DNA of 64,000 bases, taken from the NCBI GenBank assembly GCA_964522105.1, contig CAZFVA010000006.1, positions 1 through 64,000 on the forward strand, in the 5' to 3' direction. The stretch is from JAGOFO01 sp964522105. GTDB taxonomy: Bacteria; Myxococcota_A; UBA9042; DTJE01. A program made the translations under genes and the position numbers. Below the pieces are notes generated by a model. It saw nothing but the letters and a program-made list of their open reading frames with translations, did no database searches and was not told the DNA's origin. Positions 26,072 to 33,214 of this stretch are shown here, piece by piece. Numbering within the stretch: the first letter of the stretch is position 1; every line of letters begins with the position of its first letter.

Positions 26072-27055
26072 GTGGCTGATCTATCTGTAAGTTATATGGG
26101 ACTGAAACTGAAGAACCCGATCGTGGCGTCGGCCTCGGGTTTGACAAAAGATGTCGCGGGCGTCAAAAGGCTTGCGGCCGCCGGCGTTGGCGCCGTTGTG
26201 CTGAAGTCAATTTTTGAAGAACAGATAACTCATGAAGTTGAAGCGATGATGGGACCGGATTCAACGGTGCCTCAACATACCGAAGCGCTTGATTATATAA
26301 GCGTATATGGAACTGCCCACGCTGAAGAAATATATCTGAACAGAGTTCGCGAAAGCTGCGCAGCCGTTGAAATTCCGGTTATTGCAAGCGTTCACTGCGT
26401 TTCGGCAGGCAAGTGGATCGATTTTGCCCGTAAGGCCCAGGACGCCGGGGCGGCCGGTATCGAACTGAACGTGAACATTCCGTCGTTTGATCCTGCGGTT
26501 GACGGGCGCGTGATTGAAACTGCGTACTTTGACGTTGCACGCGGCGTTAAGGCTGCGGTCACAATTCCATGTGCCATTAAGATCAGCAGTCAGTTTTCCG
26601 GTCTGGCAAACTTCCTGGTCAGGCTTTCGTACCATACCGATGCGCTGGTGCTGTTCAATCGGTATTTTCACCGGGATATCGACGTCGAATCAATGCGTTA
26701 TGTTTCGGGAAAGACCTTCAGTGAACCACGCGAATATGAAAATTCGCTTCGGTGGATATCTGTGCTGAATGAAGCAGTTAAGAGTGACCTGGCAGCTTCA
26801 ACAGGCGTTCATAATCCAGAAACTGCCATCAAGCTGCTGCTGGCCGGGGCGTCGACTGTTCAGTTGTGCTCGGTCCTTTATGAAGACGGAGTCGGGGTGG
26901 TCGAAAAATTCCTCGTGGATATCGCCGGTTGGATGGACCGCCACGATTATCCGACAGTCGATTCGTTCCGTGGGGCGATGAGCCGCTACAACTCCAGCAC
27001 ACCCGCACAGTTCGACCGCGTTCAATTTATGAAATTTTCGGCTGGTCATGAGTAG
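26072..27055 (+). CDS. Dihydroorotate dehydrogenase-like flavoprotein, catalytic loop altered
   Basis: The 327-residue TIM-barrel protein resembles dihydroorotate dehydrogenases: YMGLKLKNPIVASASGLTKD at the start (FMN phosphate/isoalloxazine side), GAAGIELNVNIP in the middle, CAIKISSQ, and TGVHNPETAIKLLLAGASTVQLCSVLYEDG at the second phosphate-binding site. The loop that carries the catalytic Cys (class 1) or Ser (class 2) in true PyrD reads NVNIPS, with neither in place, so it probably belongs to the PyrD-like family of unknown substrate. GTG 26072 is the start: GGAGG sits 5 nt upstream. It diverges from rmuC. Confidence 0.8.
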   Translation: MADLSVSYMGLKLKNPIVASASGLTKDVAGVKRLAAAGVGAVVLKSIFEEQITHEVEAMMGPDSTVPQHTEALDYISVYGTAHAEEIYLNRVRESCAAVEIPVIASVHCVSAGKWIDFARKAQDAGAAGIELNVNIPSFDPAVDGRVIETAYFDVARGVKAAVTIPCAIKISSQFSGLANFLVRLSYHTDALVLFNRYFHRDIDVESMRYVSGKTFSEPREYENSLRWISVLNEAVKSDLAASTGVHNPETAIKLLLAGASTVQLCSVLYEDGVGVVEKFLVDIAGWMDRHDYPTVDSFRGAMSRYNSSTPAQFDRVQFMKFSAGHE

Positions 27056-27107
27056 ATTCGCATAGATAAAGAAAATCTAAGTCAGGTTGTGGATTTCTGT
27101 GCCGGGG

Positions 27108-27785
27108 TTAGAACAGGTAGGAAATACCGAACTGGAAGCCGAAGTGGCCACCGACGACCGGTCCCGGAGCACAGATTTCCGGACCAACCTCGAGGTGAGC
27201 ATGAATGTTCAGGTTCGACAGCACGTGATATTCCGTTCCGAGTGTAAAAAGCAGCGGGATATATGCGACGGCGCCATTGATCATGAAGACTTTAATCGGC
27301 ATCTTGAAACCGCCGATGACAGCGATGTTCGGGTTATTCCACCGGTAACTGAATTTAAACTCGGGTCCACCAATCTGGAAGGCCAGATTGAATGCGCCGG
27401 TGTAAACCATTGCGAGACCCATATCAAAATTGAGCGACAGGGCCATCGGTCCGCTGTTCCAAAGTTTGAATTTGAGTTGAACTCCTAAAGAATCTCCGAA
27501 GTAGCCGGACCATTTACCCAGGTAGTTAACGTAATCCATTGTCACAAACGGCGCGACTTCCATCACATTAGGTACTACAGGAATTCGAAGCGCGAAGTCG
27601 GTGGACGGGAAACCGAAGCGGAACTCAAACGCCTTCTTGCCCATCGGCAGAATTTCAGCACCCTGGGTCAGCCATCCGCTGCCGCCGCCGCCCTTTGTTT
27701 GTGCGGTTGCAGAAACTGTCATGCCAACAACAGTCAGTGCCAGAACTGACGCCAGTAAGAAAGTCTTCGTCCGATTTAACTTCAT
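27108..27785 (-). CDS. Putative outer-membrane barrel protein, paralogue of the 23550 C-terminal domain
   Basis: The 225-residue precursor begins MKLNRTKTFLLASVLALTVV, a cleavable signal peptide ending near SATAQ. The mature protein has alternating strands and ends FGFQFGISYLF, a terminal aromatic as expected for outer-membrane barrels. GWLTQGAEILPMGKKAFEF, LGVQLKFKLWNSGPMALSL and EFKFSYRWNNPNIAVIGGFK match the second half of the 23550 protein almost line by line. ATG 27785 is preferred to the ATG at 27854 because AGGGG lies about 7 nt upstream and a good promoter overlaps 27854. No known function; a structural or porin-like role is a guess. Confidence 0.75.
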   Translation of the reverse strand: MKLNRTKTFLLASVLALTVVGMTVSATAQTKGGGGSGWLTQGAEILPMGKKAFEFRFGFPSTDFALRIPVVPNVMEVAPFVTMDYVNYLGKWSGYFGDSLGVQLKFKLWNSGPMALSLNFDMGLAMVYTGAFNLAFQIGGPEFKFSYRWNNPNIAVIGGFKMPIKVFMINGAVAYIPLLFTLGTEYHVLSNLNIHAHLEVGPEICAPGPVVGGHFGFQFGISYLF

Positions 27786-27853
27786 CTGTTTTCCCCTGTG
27801 ATTTCCAAAAAATGCGGCCCGCCCTACAAAATAGCGAGCCAAAGCGCATCGCA

Positions 27854-27882
27854 ATTATCACGCCGTGTACCTGGAGTGACAA
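27854..27882 (-). promoter_or_regulatory. Candidate sigma70 promoter for the barrel-protein gene
   Basis: On the minus strand TTGTCA (27877-27882), 17 nt, GATAAT (27854-27859); each hexamer matches consensus at five of six bases. This gives a leader of about 60 nt to ATG 27785 and excludes the upstream in-frame ATG at 27854 as a start. Confidence 0.55.
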
Positions 27883-27946
27883 GTTTATTGCCGGTAACTG
27901 GTTAAGTTTGAACGGGTAATGCGGGTAATATAGTTATTACTGCCGG

Positions 27947-27975
27947 TTGAAACAGACTCGTTTGAGATGTAGCAT
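27947..27975 (+). promoter_or_regulatory. Candidate sigma70 promoter for the 28006 lipoprotein
   Basis: TTGAAA (27947-27952), 17 nt, TAGCAT (27970-27975), with an AGAGG-like ribosome site before ATG 28006. The same TAGCAT -10 is seen in the candidate thrS promoter. Confidence 0.45.
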
Positions 27976-28005
27976 CGCCCCTGGCGTTTTGCGTAGAGGC
28001 CCCTG

Positions 28006-28329
28006 ATGTTTCGAAAATTCATGGTTTTATGTGGTTTGATGATGCTGGTTCTGTTCAGCGGTTGTGCTTCCAACGCTCAGTTTGCGGGGCTCAGTTATCA
28101 TCATAGCAACCCGGCCGACGGTTCTTATTGGATGACGATTGTCGGGGACAAGACTGACAGTGCCCTGGCGGCATCGCTGTGGCGCTGCGAGAATAAACCT
28201 GAGGGGCCGAGATGCGTTCAGGCAAAGCTTCTGTCATGCACCAATCAAAGTGAGTGTGAAATCGTTGCGCGGGTGATCGCACAGCAGGATTTCAGCCAGC
28301 ACGTTACAGTTCCGGCTGCGCCACGCTAA
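28006..28329 (+). CDS. Small lipoprotein of unknown function
   Basis: The 107-residue precursor starts MFRKFMVLCGLMMLVLFSGC, a lipoprotein signal with lipobox LFSGC. The mature part has four Cys (ENKPEGPRCV, LLSCTNQSEC and WRC) that could form two disulfides, consistent with periplasmic or surface location. No similarity recognised. A candidate promoter and ribosome site precede it, so it is likely expressed on its own. Confidence 0.65.
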   Translation: MFRKFMVLCGLMMLVLFSGCASNAQFAGLSYHHSNPADGSYWMTIVGDKTDSALAASLWRCENKPEGPRCVQAKLLSCTNQSECEIVARVIAQQDFSQHVTVPAAPR

Positions 28330-28568
28330 CTTTGCCCGGTTGATTTCCGGTCCGCTGAAGTTCGCCCCTGCGCCACTGAGTGTTTTCCCTGACTTTTACC
28401 ATTTCCTGCTGCCTGGCTGAATGAATGTATCCGCAAGAATTGGGGTAGTGCCTTTCGCTGACATTTTGACTAGAATCTTTCAGCGTCGTTCAGTTCTTCT
28501 GAAGACGAGCGGGCTGAACCCAGCGCCCCGTGTTTTTGTGTTTAACTTCCGCCAGAAAGGTGTTTGTG

Positions 28569-31500
28569 ATGTTGAAAAATGCGCGTTATCTGATTTCTGC
28601 TGCGGTTCCATTTCTGGTGATTCTGGCCGTCCAGTTGGCAGGCTGCGGGACTTCGTCCAACCCGACTGACGCGGATATTTCCACAGATCAGTTGGTTACG
28701 GATACGCAGGGGCAGGATCTGCAAGGCATTGACATCATTAGTGACCCTGGAACTGAAGATGGCGTCATCCTGCCGGACCGACTTGACGAAACGATTGTTG
28801 ATATTGATCAGACTGATGTCGTTGATGTGGCCGACCCGGGTTCGCTTGCCTGTGTTGACCCTGATGGTGACCGATACGGCGAGGGGCCGGATTGCCTTGG
28901 CCTTGACTGCGATGAAACTGACGCCGCCTGCAACGTGAACTGCATTACTGACGCCGATCAGGACGGCTTTATTGACTGCCGTGACGGATGTCCGAACGAC
29001 AATGACAAAAAGGAAGCAGGCCTTTGCGGCTGCGGAGTCTCTGACGAAGACAGTGACGTCGATGGTGTCGTGGATTGTCTTGACGAGTGTCCTGATAACA
29101 CAAATAAAGTTAAGGCAGGGGTATGTGGCTGCGACCTGCCTGACAATGATTCTGACGATGACGGGCGCATGGACTGTTATGACGAATGTCCCGGCGACGA
29201 GTTCAAGGCTTCTGCCGGCGTCTGTGGATGTGGCGTCGCCGAAACTGATTCCGATGATGACGACGTACCTGATTGCCTTGATGGTTGCCCCGATAACGAT
29301 GCAAAAACGAATCCCGGTGCCTGTGGCTGTAATCAGGCCGATGTTGATGGCGACCATGACGGCAGGCCGGACTGCGTTGATGAGTGTCCCGCCGATGCGC
29401 TGAAAATGTGGCCCGGTAAGTGTGGCTGCGGTGTTGCTGAAACGGATTCAGACACCGACGGAACGCCGAATTGCGTCGACTTGTGTCCGAACAGTTCCAT
29501 CAAGGTAAAACCGGGGGTTTGTGGCTGCGACCTGTACGACACCGACAAGGACTTTGATGGCACTTCGGATTGTATTGATACCTGCATCAATGACCCGTTC
29601 AAGAAGGTTCCTGGTGTCTGTGGATGCGGTGTGTCCGAGGTTGATGCAGATCTGGACGGCAGGCCCAACTGTACAGACTTGTGCCCGTTTGATGCAGCTA
29701 AGATGGCCCCCGGTCTTTGTGGTTGTGGTCTGGTAGATGGCGATTCTGATGAGGATGGCGTGCAGGACTGCGTGGACGGTTGTCCGTCAGACTCCTCGAA
29801 GTCGAACCCCGGATCTTGCGGATGCGGTAATCCCGAAACGGATACGGACCGTGATCGCACACCGGACTGTGTTGATGATTGTCCATCTGATGCGACAAAA
29901 ATCATATTCGGCATCTGTGGTTGTGGAATCAGTGACAATGACACTGACAAAGACGGCAAGCCCGACTGCTTTGATGCCTGTCCGGATGATTCACGGAAGA
30001 CAGTGCCTGGCGTCTGCGGATGCGGCGTTGTCGATGTCGACAACGATGGCGACAATGCCTTTGATTGCGTTGATGAATGTCCGCTTGATCCTGCGAAGAC
30101 GCTGGCCGGTTTCTGCGGGTGCGGTTTTGCTGAATTCGACATGGATTACGATGGTGTCGCTGACTGTGCCGATGAATGCCCCCTTGATCCTCTGAAGATT
30201 TTGGTTGGTCCCTGTGGCTGTGGCGTTGCTGATACTGACACGGATCGCGATGGTGCCGCTGACTGCGACGACGAGTGCCCGACCGATGGCAATAAACAAC
30301 TGGCTGGTTTCTGTGGTTGCTTCAACGTCGAAACAGATGACGATCATGATGGATTCCCGAATTGCGTTGATCAGTGTCCGGCCGATCCGGCCAAGCATCT
30401 GGTTGGTTATTGCGGATGCGGCGAAAGGGAGTCTGACCCCGATGGCGACAGTTTCCCGAACTGCGTTGACCTTTGTCCGGATAATCCGCTGAAACATGAG
30501 CCTGGTGATTGCGGTTGTCTGGCTGCCGATGTGGACAGTGACGGCGATTTCGTGGCGGACTGTATTGACGGGTGTCCTTCTGATCCCGATAAGGTCGGTC
30601 CCGAATTCTGTGGTTGCAACCAGCTTGAAACTGACAGCGATCTTGACGGGGCCCCGAATTGCGCCGATGCGTGTCCGTTTGACCGGTTCAAGCTTGTATA
30701 TGGGTTCTGTGGTTGCGGCGTCGCTGATGTTGACACCGACGGCGACAAGTTTCTTGATTGCATTGACGGTTGCCCGCTCGACCCGCTGAAGATCGTCCCC
30801 GGTATCTGCGGTTGTGGCAGGTCGGACACCGGTGACACCGATAATGATGGCTGGTCTGACTGTAACGATGGATGCCCGCAGGACCCGGCCAAACACCTTC
30901 CGGGCAGTTGTGGATGTGGCAACCTGGAAACTGACGCTGATGTGGACGGCACGCCGGATTGTGTTGATAACTGCGTCGGCCTGTCGAACCCCGGCCAGTT
31001 GAATTCTGATGGCGATGCTTACGGAAATGCGTGTGATAACTGTCCTTCCGTTGCGTCATCAAACCAGACCGATACTGACGGTGATTTGCTGGGAAATGTC
31101 TGTGACAACTGCCCGACCATTTCAAACCCGAGTCAGACCGATTTTGATTCTGATCTTGTGGGCGATATCTGTGACAACTGCCTGACGGTCGTCAATACAA
31201 ACCAGATTGACGTTGACACTGACGGTCGCGGGGATGTTTGCGACAACTGTCGGTTTGCGCATAACGCGAATCAACTGGACGGGGATTCGGATGGCTTCGG
31301 TGATGTCTGTGACAAGTGCAGGCTTGTTTACGACCCGGATCAGATTGACTCCGACAGCGACGGTTACGGCAATGCCTGCGACAACTGTGACTATTTCCAG
31401 AACGTTGACCAGGCCAATACGGACACGGATGTGTACGGAGACGCTTGTGATAACTGTGTGTATATAACCAACGATCAGTCTGACGGGGATTCTGATGGTA

Positions 31501-31664
31501 TCGGAAATCCCTGCGACAACTGCCCGACCAAAAGCAACTCCGGCCAGATCGATTCAGACGGCGACCTTGTCGGCAACGTTTGTGACAATTGCCCCGGCGT
31601 TTACAACCCGCTTCAGGAAGACGCCAACAGTGATGGCGTAGGTGATGTCTGTACGCCCGTCTGA
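28569..31664 (+). CDS. Giant Ca-binding-type repeat lipoprotein (20 Cys-rich modules plus thrombospondin type 3 repeats)
   Basis: The 1031-residue precursor starts at ATG 28569 behind AGAAAGG. Its signal peptide ends in the lipobox LAGC, followed by an Asp-rich linker of about 80 residues. Residues about 128-783 contain 20 modules of mostly 33 residues. Each holds a DxDxDG-type acidic loop, DC..CP, a Lys and CGC. The last 230 residues are about ten 23-residue thrombospondin type 3 repeats (CDNCP...NQ.D.D.DG.G). Such acidic loops bind Ca2+ in known TSP3 proteins and the regular Cys pairs suggest a disulfide-braced rod. It is probably a long surface-anchored stalk. Large antisense open frames over this gene are by-products of the repeat codon pattern. 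Confidence 0.85.
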   Translation: MLKNARYLISAAVPFLVILAVQLAGCGTSSNPTDADISTDQLVTDTQGQDLQGIDIISDPGTEDGVILPDRLDETIVDIDQTDVVDVADPGSLACVDPDGDRYGEGPDCLGLDCDETDAACNVNCITDADQDGFIDCRDGCPNDNDKKEAGLCGCGVSDEDSDVDGVVDCLDECPDNTNKVKAGVCGCDLPDNDSDDDGRMDCYDECPGDEFKASAGVCGCGVAETDSDDDDVPDCLDGCPDNDAKTNPGACGCNQADVDGDHDGRPDCVDECPADALKMWPGKCGCGVAETDSDTDGTPNCVDLCPNSSIKVKPGVCGCDLYDTDKDFDGTSDCIDTCINDPFKKVPGVCGCGVSEVDADLDGRPNCTDLCPFDAAKMAPGLCGCGLVDGDSDEDGVQDCVDGCPSDSSKSNPGSCGCGNPETDTDRDRTPDCVDDCPSDATKIIFGICGCGISDNDTDKDGKPDCFDACPDDSRKTVPGVCGCGVVDVDNDGDNAFDCVDECPLDPAKTLAGFCGCGFAEFDMDYDGVADCADECPLDPLKILVGPCGCGVADTDTDRDGAADCDDECPTDGNKQLAGFCGCFNVETDDDHDGFPNCVDQCPADPAKHLVGYCGCGERESDPDGDSFPNCVDLCPDNPLKHEPGDCGCLAADVDSDGDFVADCIDGCPSDPDKVGPEFCGCNQLETDSDLDGAPNCADACPFDRFKLVYGFCGCGVADVDTDGDKFLDCIDGCPLDPLKIVPGICGCGRSDTGDTDNDGWSDCNDGCPQDPAKHLPGSCGCGNLETDADVDGTPDCVDNCVGLSNPGQLNSDGDAYGNACDNCPSVASSNQTDTDGDLLGNVCDNCPTISNPSQTDFDSDLVGDICDNCLTVVNTNQIDVDTDGRGDVCDNCRFAHNANQLDGDSDGFGDVCDKCRLVYDPDQIDSDSDGYGNACDNCDYFQNVDQANTDTDVYGDACDNCVYITNDQSDGDSDGIGNPCDNCPTKSNSGQIDSDGDLVGNVCDNCPGVYNPLQEDANSDGVGDVCTPV
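28950..30917 (+). repeat. Twenty tandem 33-residue (99-bp) Cys/Asp modules
   Basis: The spacing between successive CGC motifs is 33 residues almost throughout (one 34-residue unit near 30,820). The units have diverged in DNA sequence, so this is an old protein-level repeat and not a recent microsatellite expansion. Confidence 0.85.
30966..31655 (+). repeat. About ten tandem thrombospondin type 3 repeats of 23 residues
   Basis: Each unit carries CDNC, an Asn-Gln or Asp-Gln pair and a D-D-DG-G acidic loop. The unit differs from the upstream 33-residue module by lacking the Lys/CGC half. Confidence 0.85.
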
Positions 31665-31728
31665 TTTGGACCCTTTGATGTCTGTTGTTGAAACTATTGA
31701 TTTGGCACTGTAAGGAGAATGTAACTAA

Positions 31729-33174
31729 ATGAAAAGATTGATTTCTGTCGCCATGTTGGTTGCGGCGTCGATTCTGTTGATTACCGGATGCGCAGCGGTC
31801 ACGGTTGTTGATGAGTCGAAACTGGACCTTCCAGTGACAAAGAAGGCGATGGACCAGGTTCACGCCAGAATCGCGGCAGCGAAGGACGGCAATCTGTATG
31901 TCGGGGCGGCCGAGGTTGATATCACTACCAAATATGCCACAGAAGGCGGCATATGGCTGGGCGGCTTTGACATGGGTCGCAAGAACCAGGGCGTTCGCGA
32001 CCCGGTTTACGCCCACGCTCTGTACATGGATGACGGTGTAGAACCTTATGTGCTTGTAACCATAGATACTATTGGTTACATGAACAATGAAATCGAGAAG
32101 GTAAGGGCGCTTGCAAGTGACCTTCATCGGGACAAGATTGTCGTTGCCGCAATTCACAGCCATGTCGGCCCCGACACGATGGGTTACTGGGGTGACGCGG
32201 GCGGCGGCTTCCTGCCCCTGAAATCCGGCCTTACACCTGAATACATGATCATGTTGCGCCACCTGATTGCGCAGGCTATTGATAAGGCAGCCGAATCGGC
32301 GAAGCCTGCAAAGCTGAAGTTCAACACGGTCACCGTTGACCCGGCTCTGACTTTGAATATCCATAACAACATCAGAAATCAGAAAGACGATGTCGCCCGC
32401 ATCATGACTGCCGAAGGTCTGGATGGAAAGCCGATAGCCGTTGTTGCAAACTGGGGCTGCCACGTCGAATCGATGTGGAATGACAAGCAGCTTTCGGCTG
32501 ACTGGGCCGGCGTCTTCTACAACAGAATCCGCAATGACCTGGGCGCCGTCCCGCTGTTCGTTGAAGGGGCGCTGGGCGGTCTTGTAACAATCAACCCGGG
32601 CGATGCCAAAATGGCCACTGAAAAGGAAATCATGGCCGTTTTCCTGAAGCATATGAGCCAGCAGGAACGCGTTGATCTTACAAATCACATCGGTAATTCG
32701 TTTGCTGACGCCATCATTCCTGCGGTCAAGGCCTCGACGATGACGATTGGCCCGAAGAATGTCAGTCTGAAGTCTGTTAACAGGGGCTTTTACATCAGGG
32801 TAAAAAACTTTGTTTTCGAGTACTTCGGCAATCGTGAGATATTTACCAGACCGTTGAAATATCGCGACGGCGTTCCACTTATGCATTCAGACATGACTAT
32901 TCTGCGCATCAAAAACGGTTCCGACATTGTCGCTGATTTCACGTCTTGGCCGGGTGAGCCAGCGCCGACGGTTGTGGCCGACCTTGATGCCGGAACGCCG
33001 GCCGCATTCAAGTTTACGGTAGCCCTTGGCAATGATGAACTTGGATACATGGTGCGTGACGCGGACTGGGATAACGTGGAATACGGTTACGAAAGGACGA
33101 TGTCGCTTGGCCGTCACGCCGTTCCCGAAATCGAAGGATACGTGAAAGAGCTTCGCGCCCGCCTTGATAAATAG
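31729..33174 (+). CDS. Neutral ceramidase-like lipoprotein
   Basis: The 481-residue precursor has a lipoprotein signal (MKRLISVAMLVAASILLITGC). The mature protein fits the N-terminal catalytic domain of the neutral/alkaline non-lysosomal ceramidase superfamily: LYVGAAEVDITT at the start, IWLGGFDMGR, the Zn-ligand motif AAIHSHVGPD, then NWGCHVES and a late YMVRDADWDN. Known relatives hydrolyse the amide bond of ceramide; many bacterial members have unknown amide substrates. The usual C-terminal immunoglobulin-like domain seems to be missing. AAGGAG lies 11 nt before ATG 31729. It is 64 bp downstream of the repeat lipoprotein gene. Confidence 0.75.
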   Translation: MKRLISVAMLVAASILLITGCAAVTVVDESKLDLPVTKKAMDQVHARIAAAKDGNLYVGAAEVDITTKYATEGGIWLGGFDMGRKNQGVRDPVYAHALYMDDGVEPYVLVTIDTIGYMNNEIEKVRALASDLHRDKIVVAAIHSHVGPDTMGYWGDAGGGFLPLKSGLTPEYMIMLRHLIAQAIDKAAESAKPAKLKFNTVTVDPALTLNIHNNIRNQKDDVARIMTAEGLDGKPIAVVANWGCHVESMWNDKQLSADWAGVFYNRIRNDLGAVPLFVEGALGGLVTINPGDAKMATEKEIMAVFLKHMSQQERVDLTNHIGNSFADAIIPAVKASTMTIGPKNVSLKSVNRGFYIRVKNFVFEYFGNREIFTRPLKYRDGVPLMHSDMTILRIKNGSDIVADFTSWPGEPAPTVVADLDAGTPAAFKFTVALGNDELGYMVRDADWDNVEYGYERTMSLGRHAVPEIEGYVKELRARLDK

Positions 33175-33214
33175 CCTTCCAACTGCTTCAGATTATTAAT
33201 TTACGACAGGAATA

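Noticed and set aside
28542..32886. Long minus-strand open frames opposite the repeat lipoprotein and ceramidase-like genes (up to 564 codons)
   Set aside because: They mirror the periodic codon pattern of the sense repeats and run across two well-supported genes. Their translations have no domain sense and no ribosome sites.
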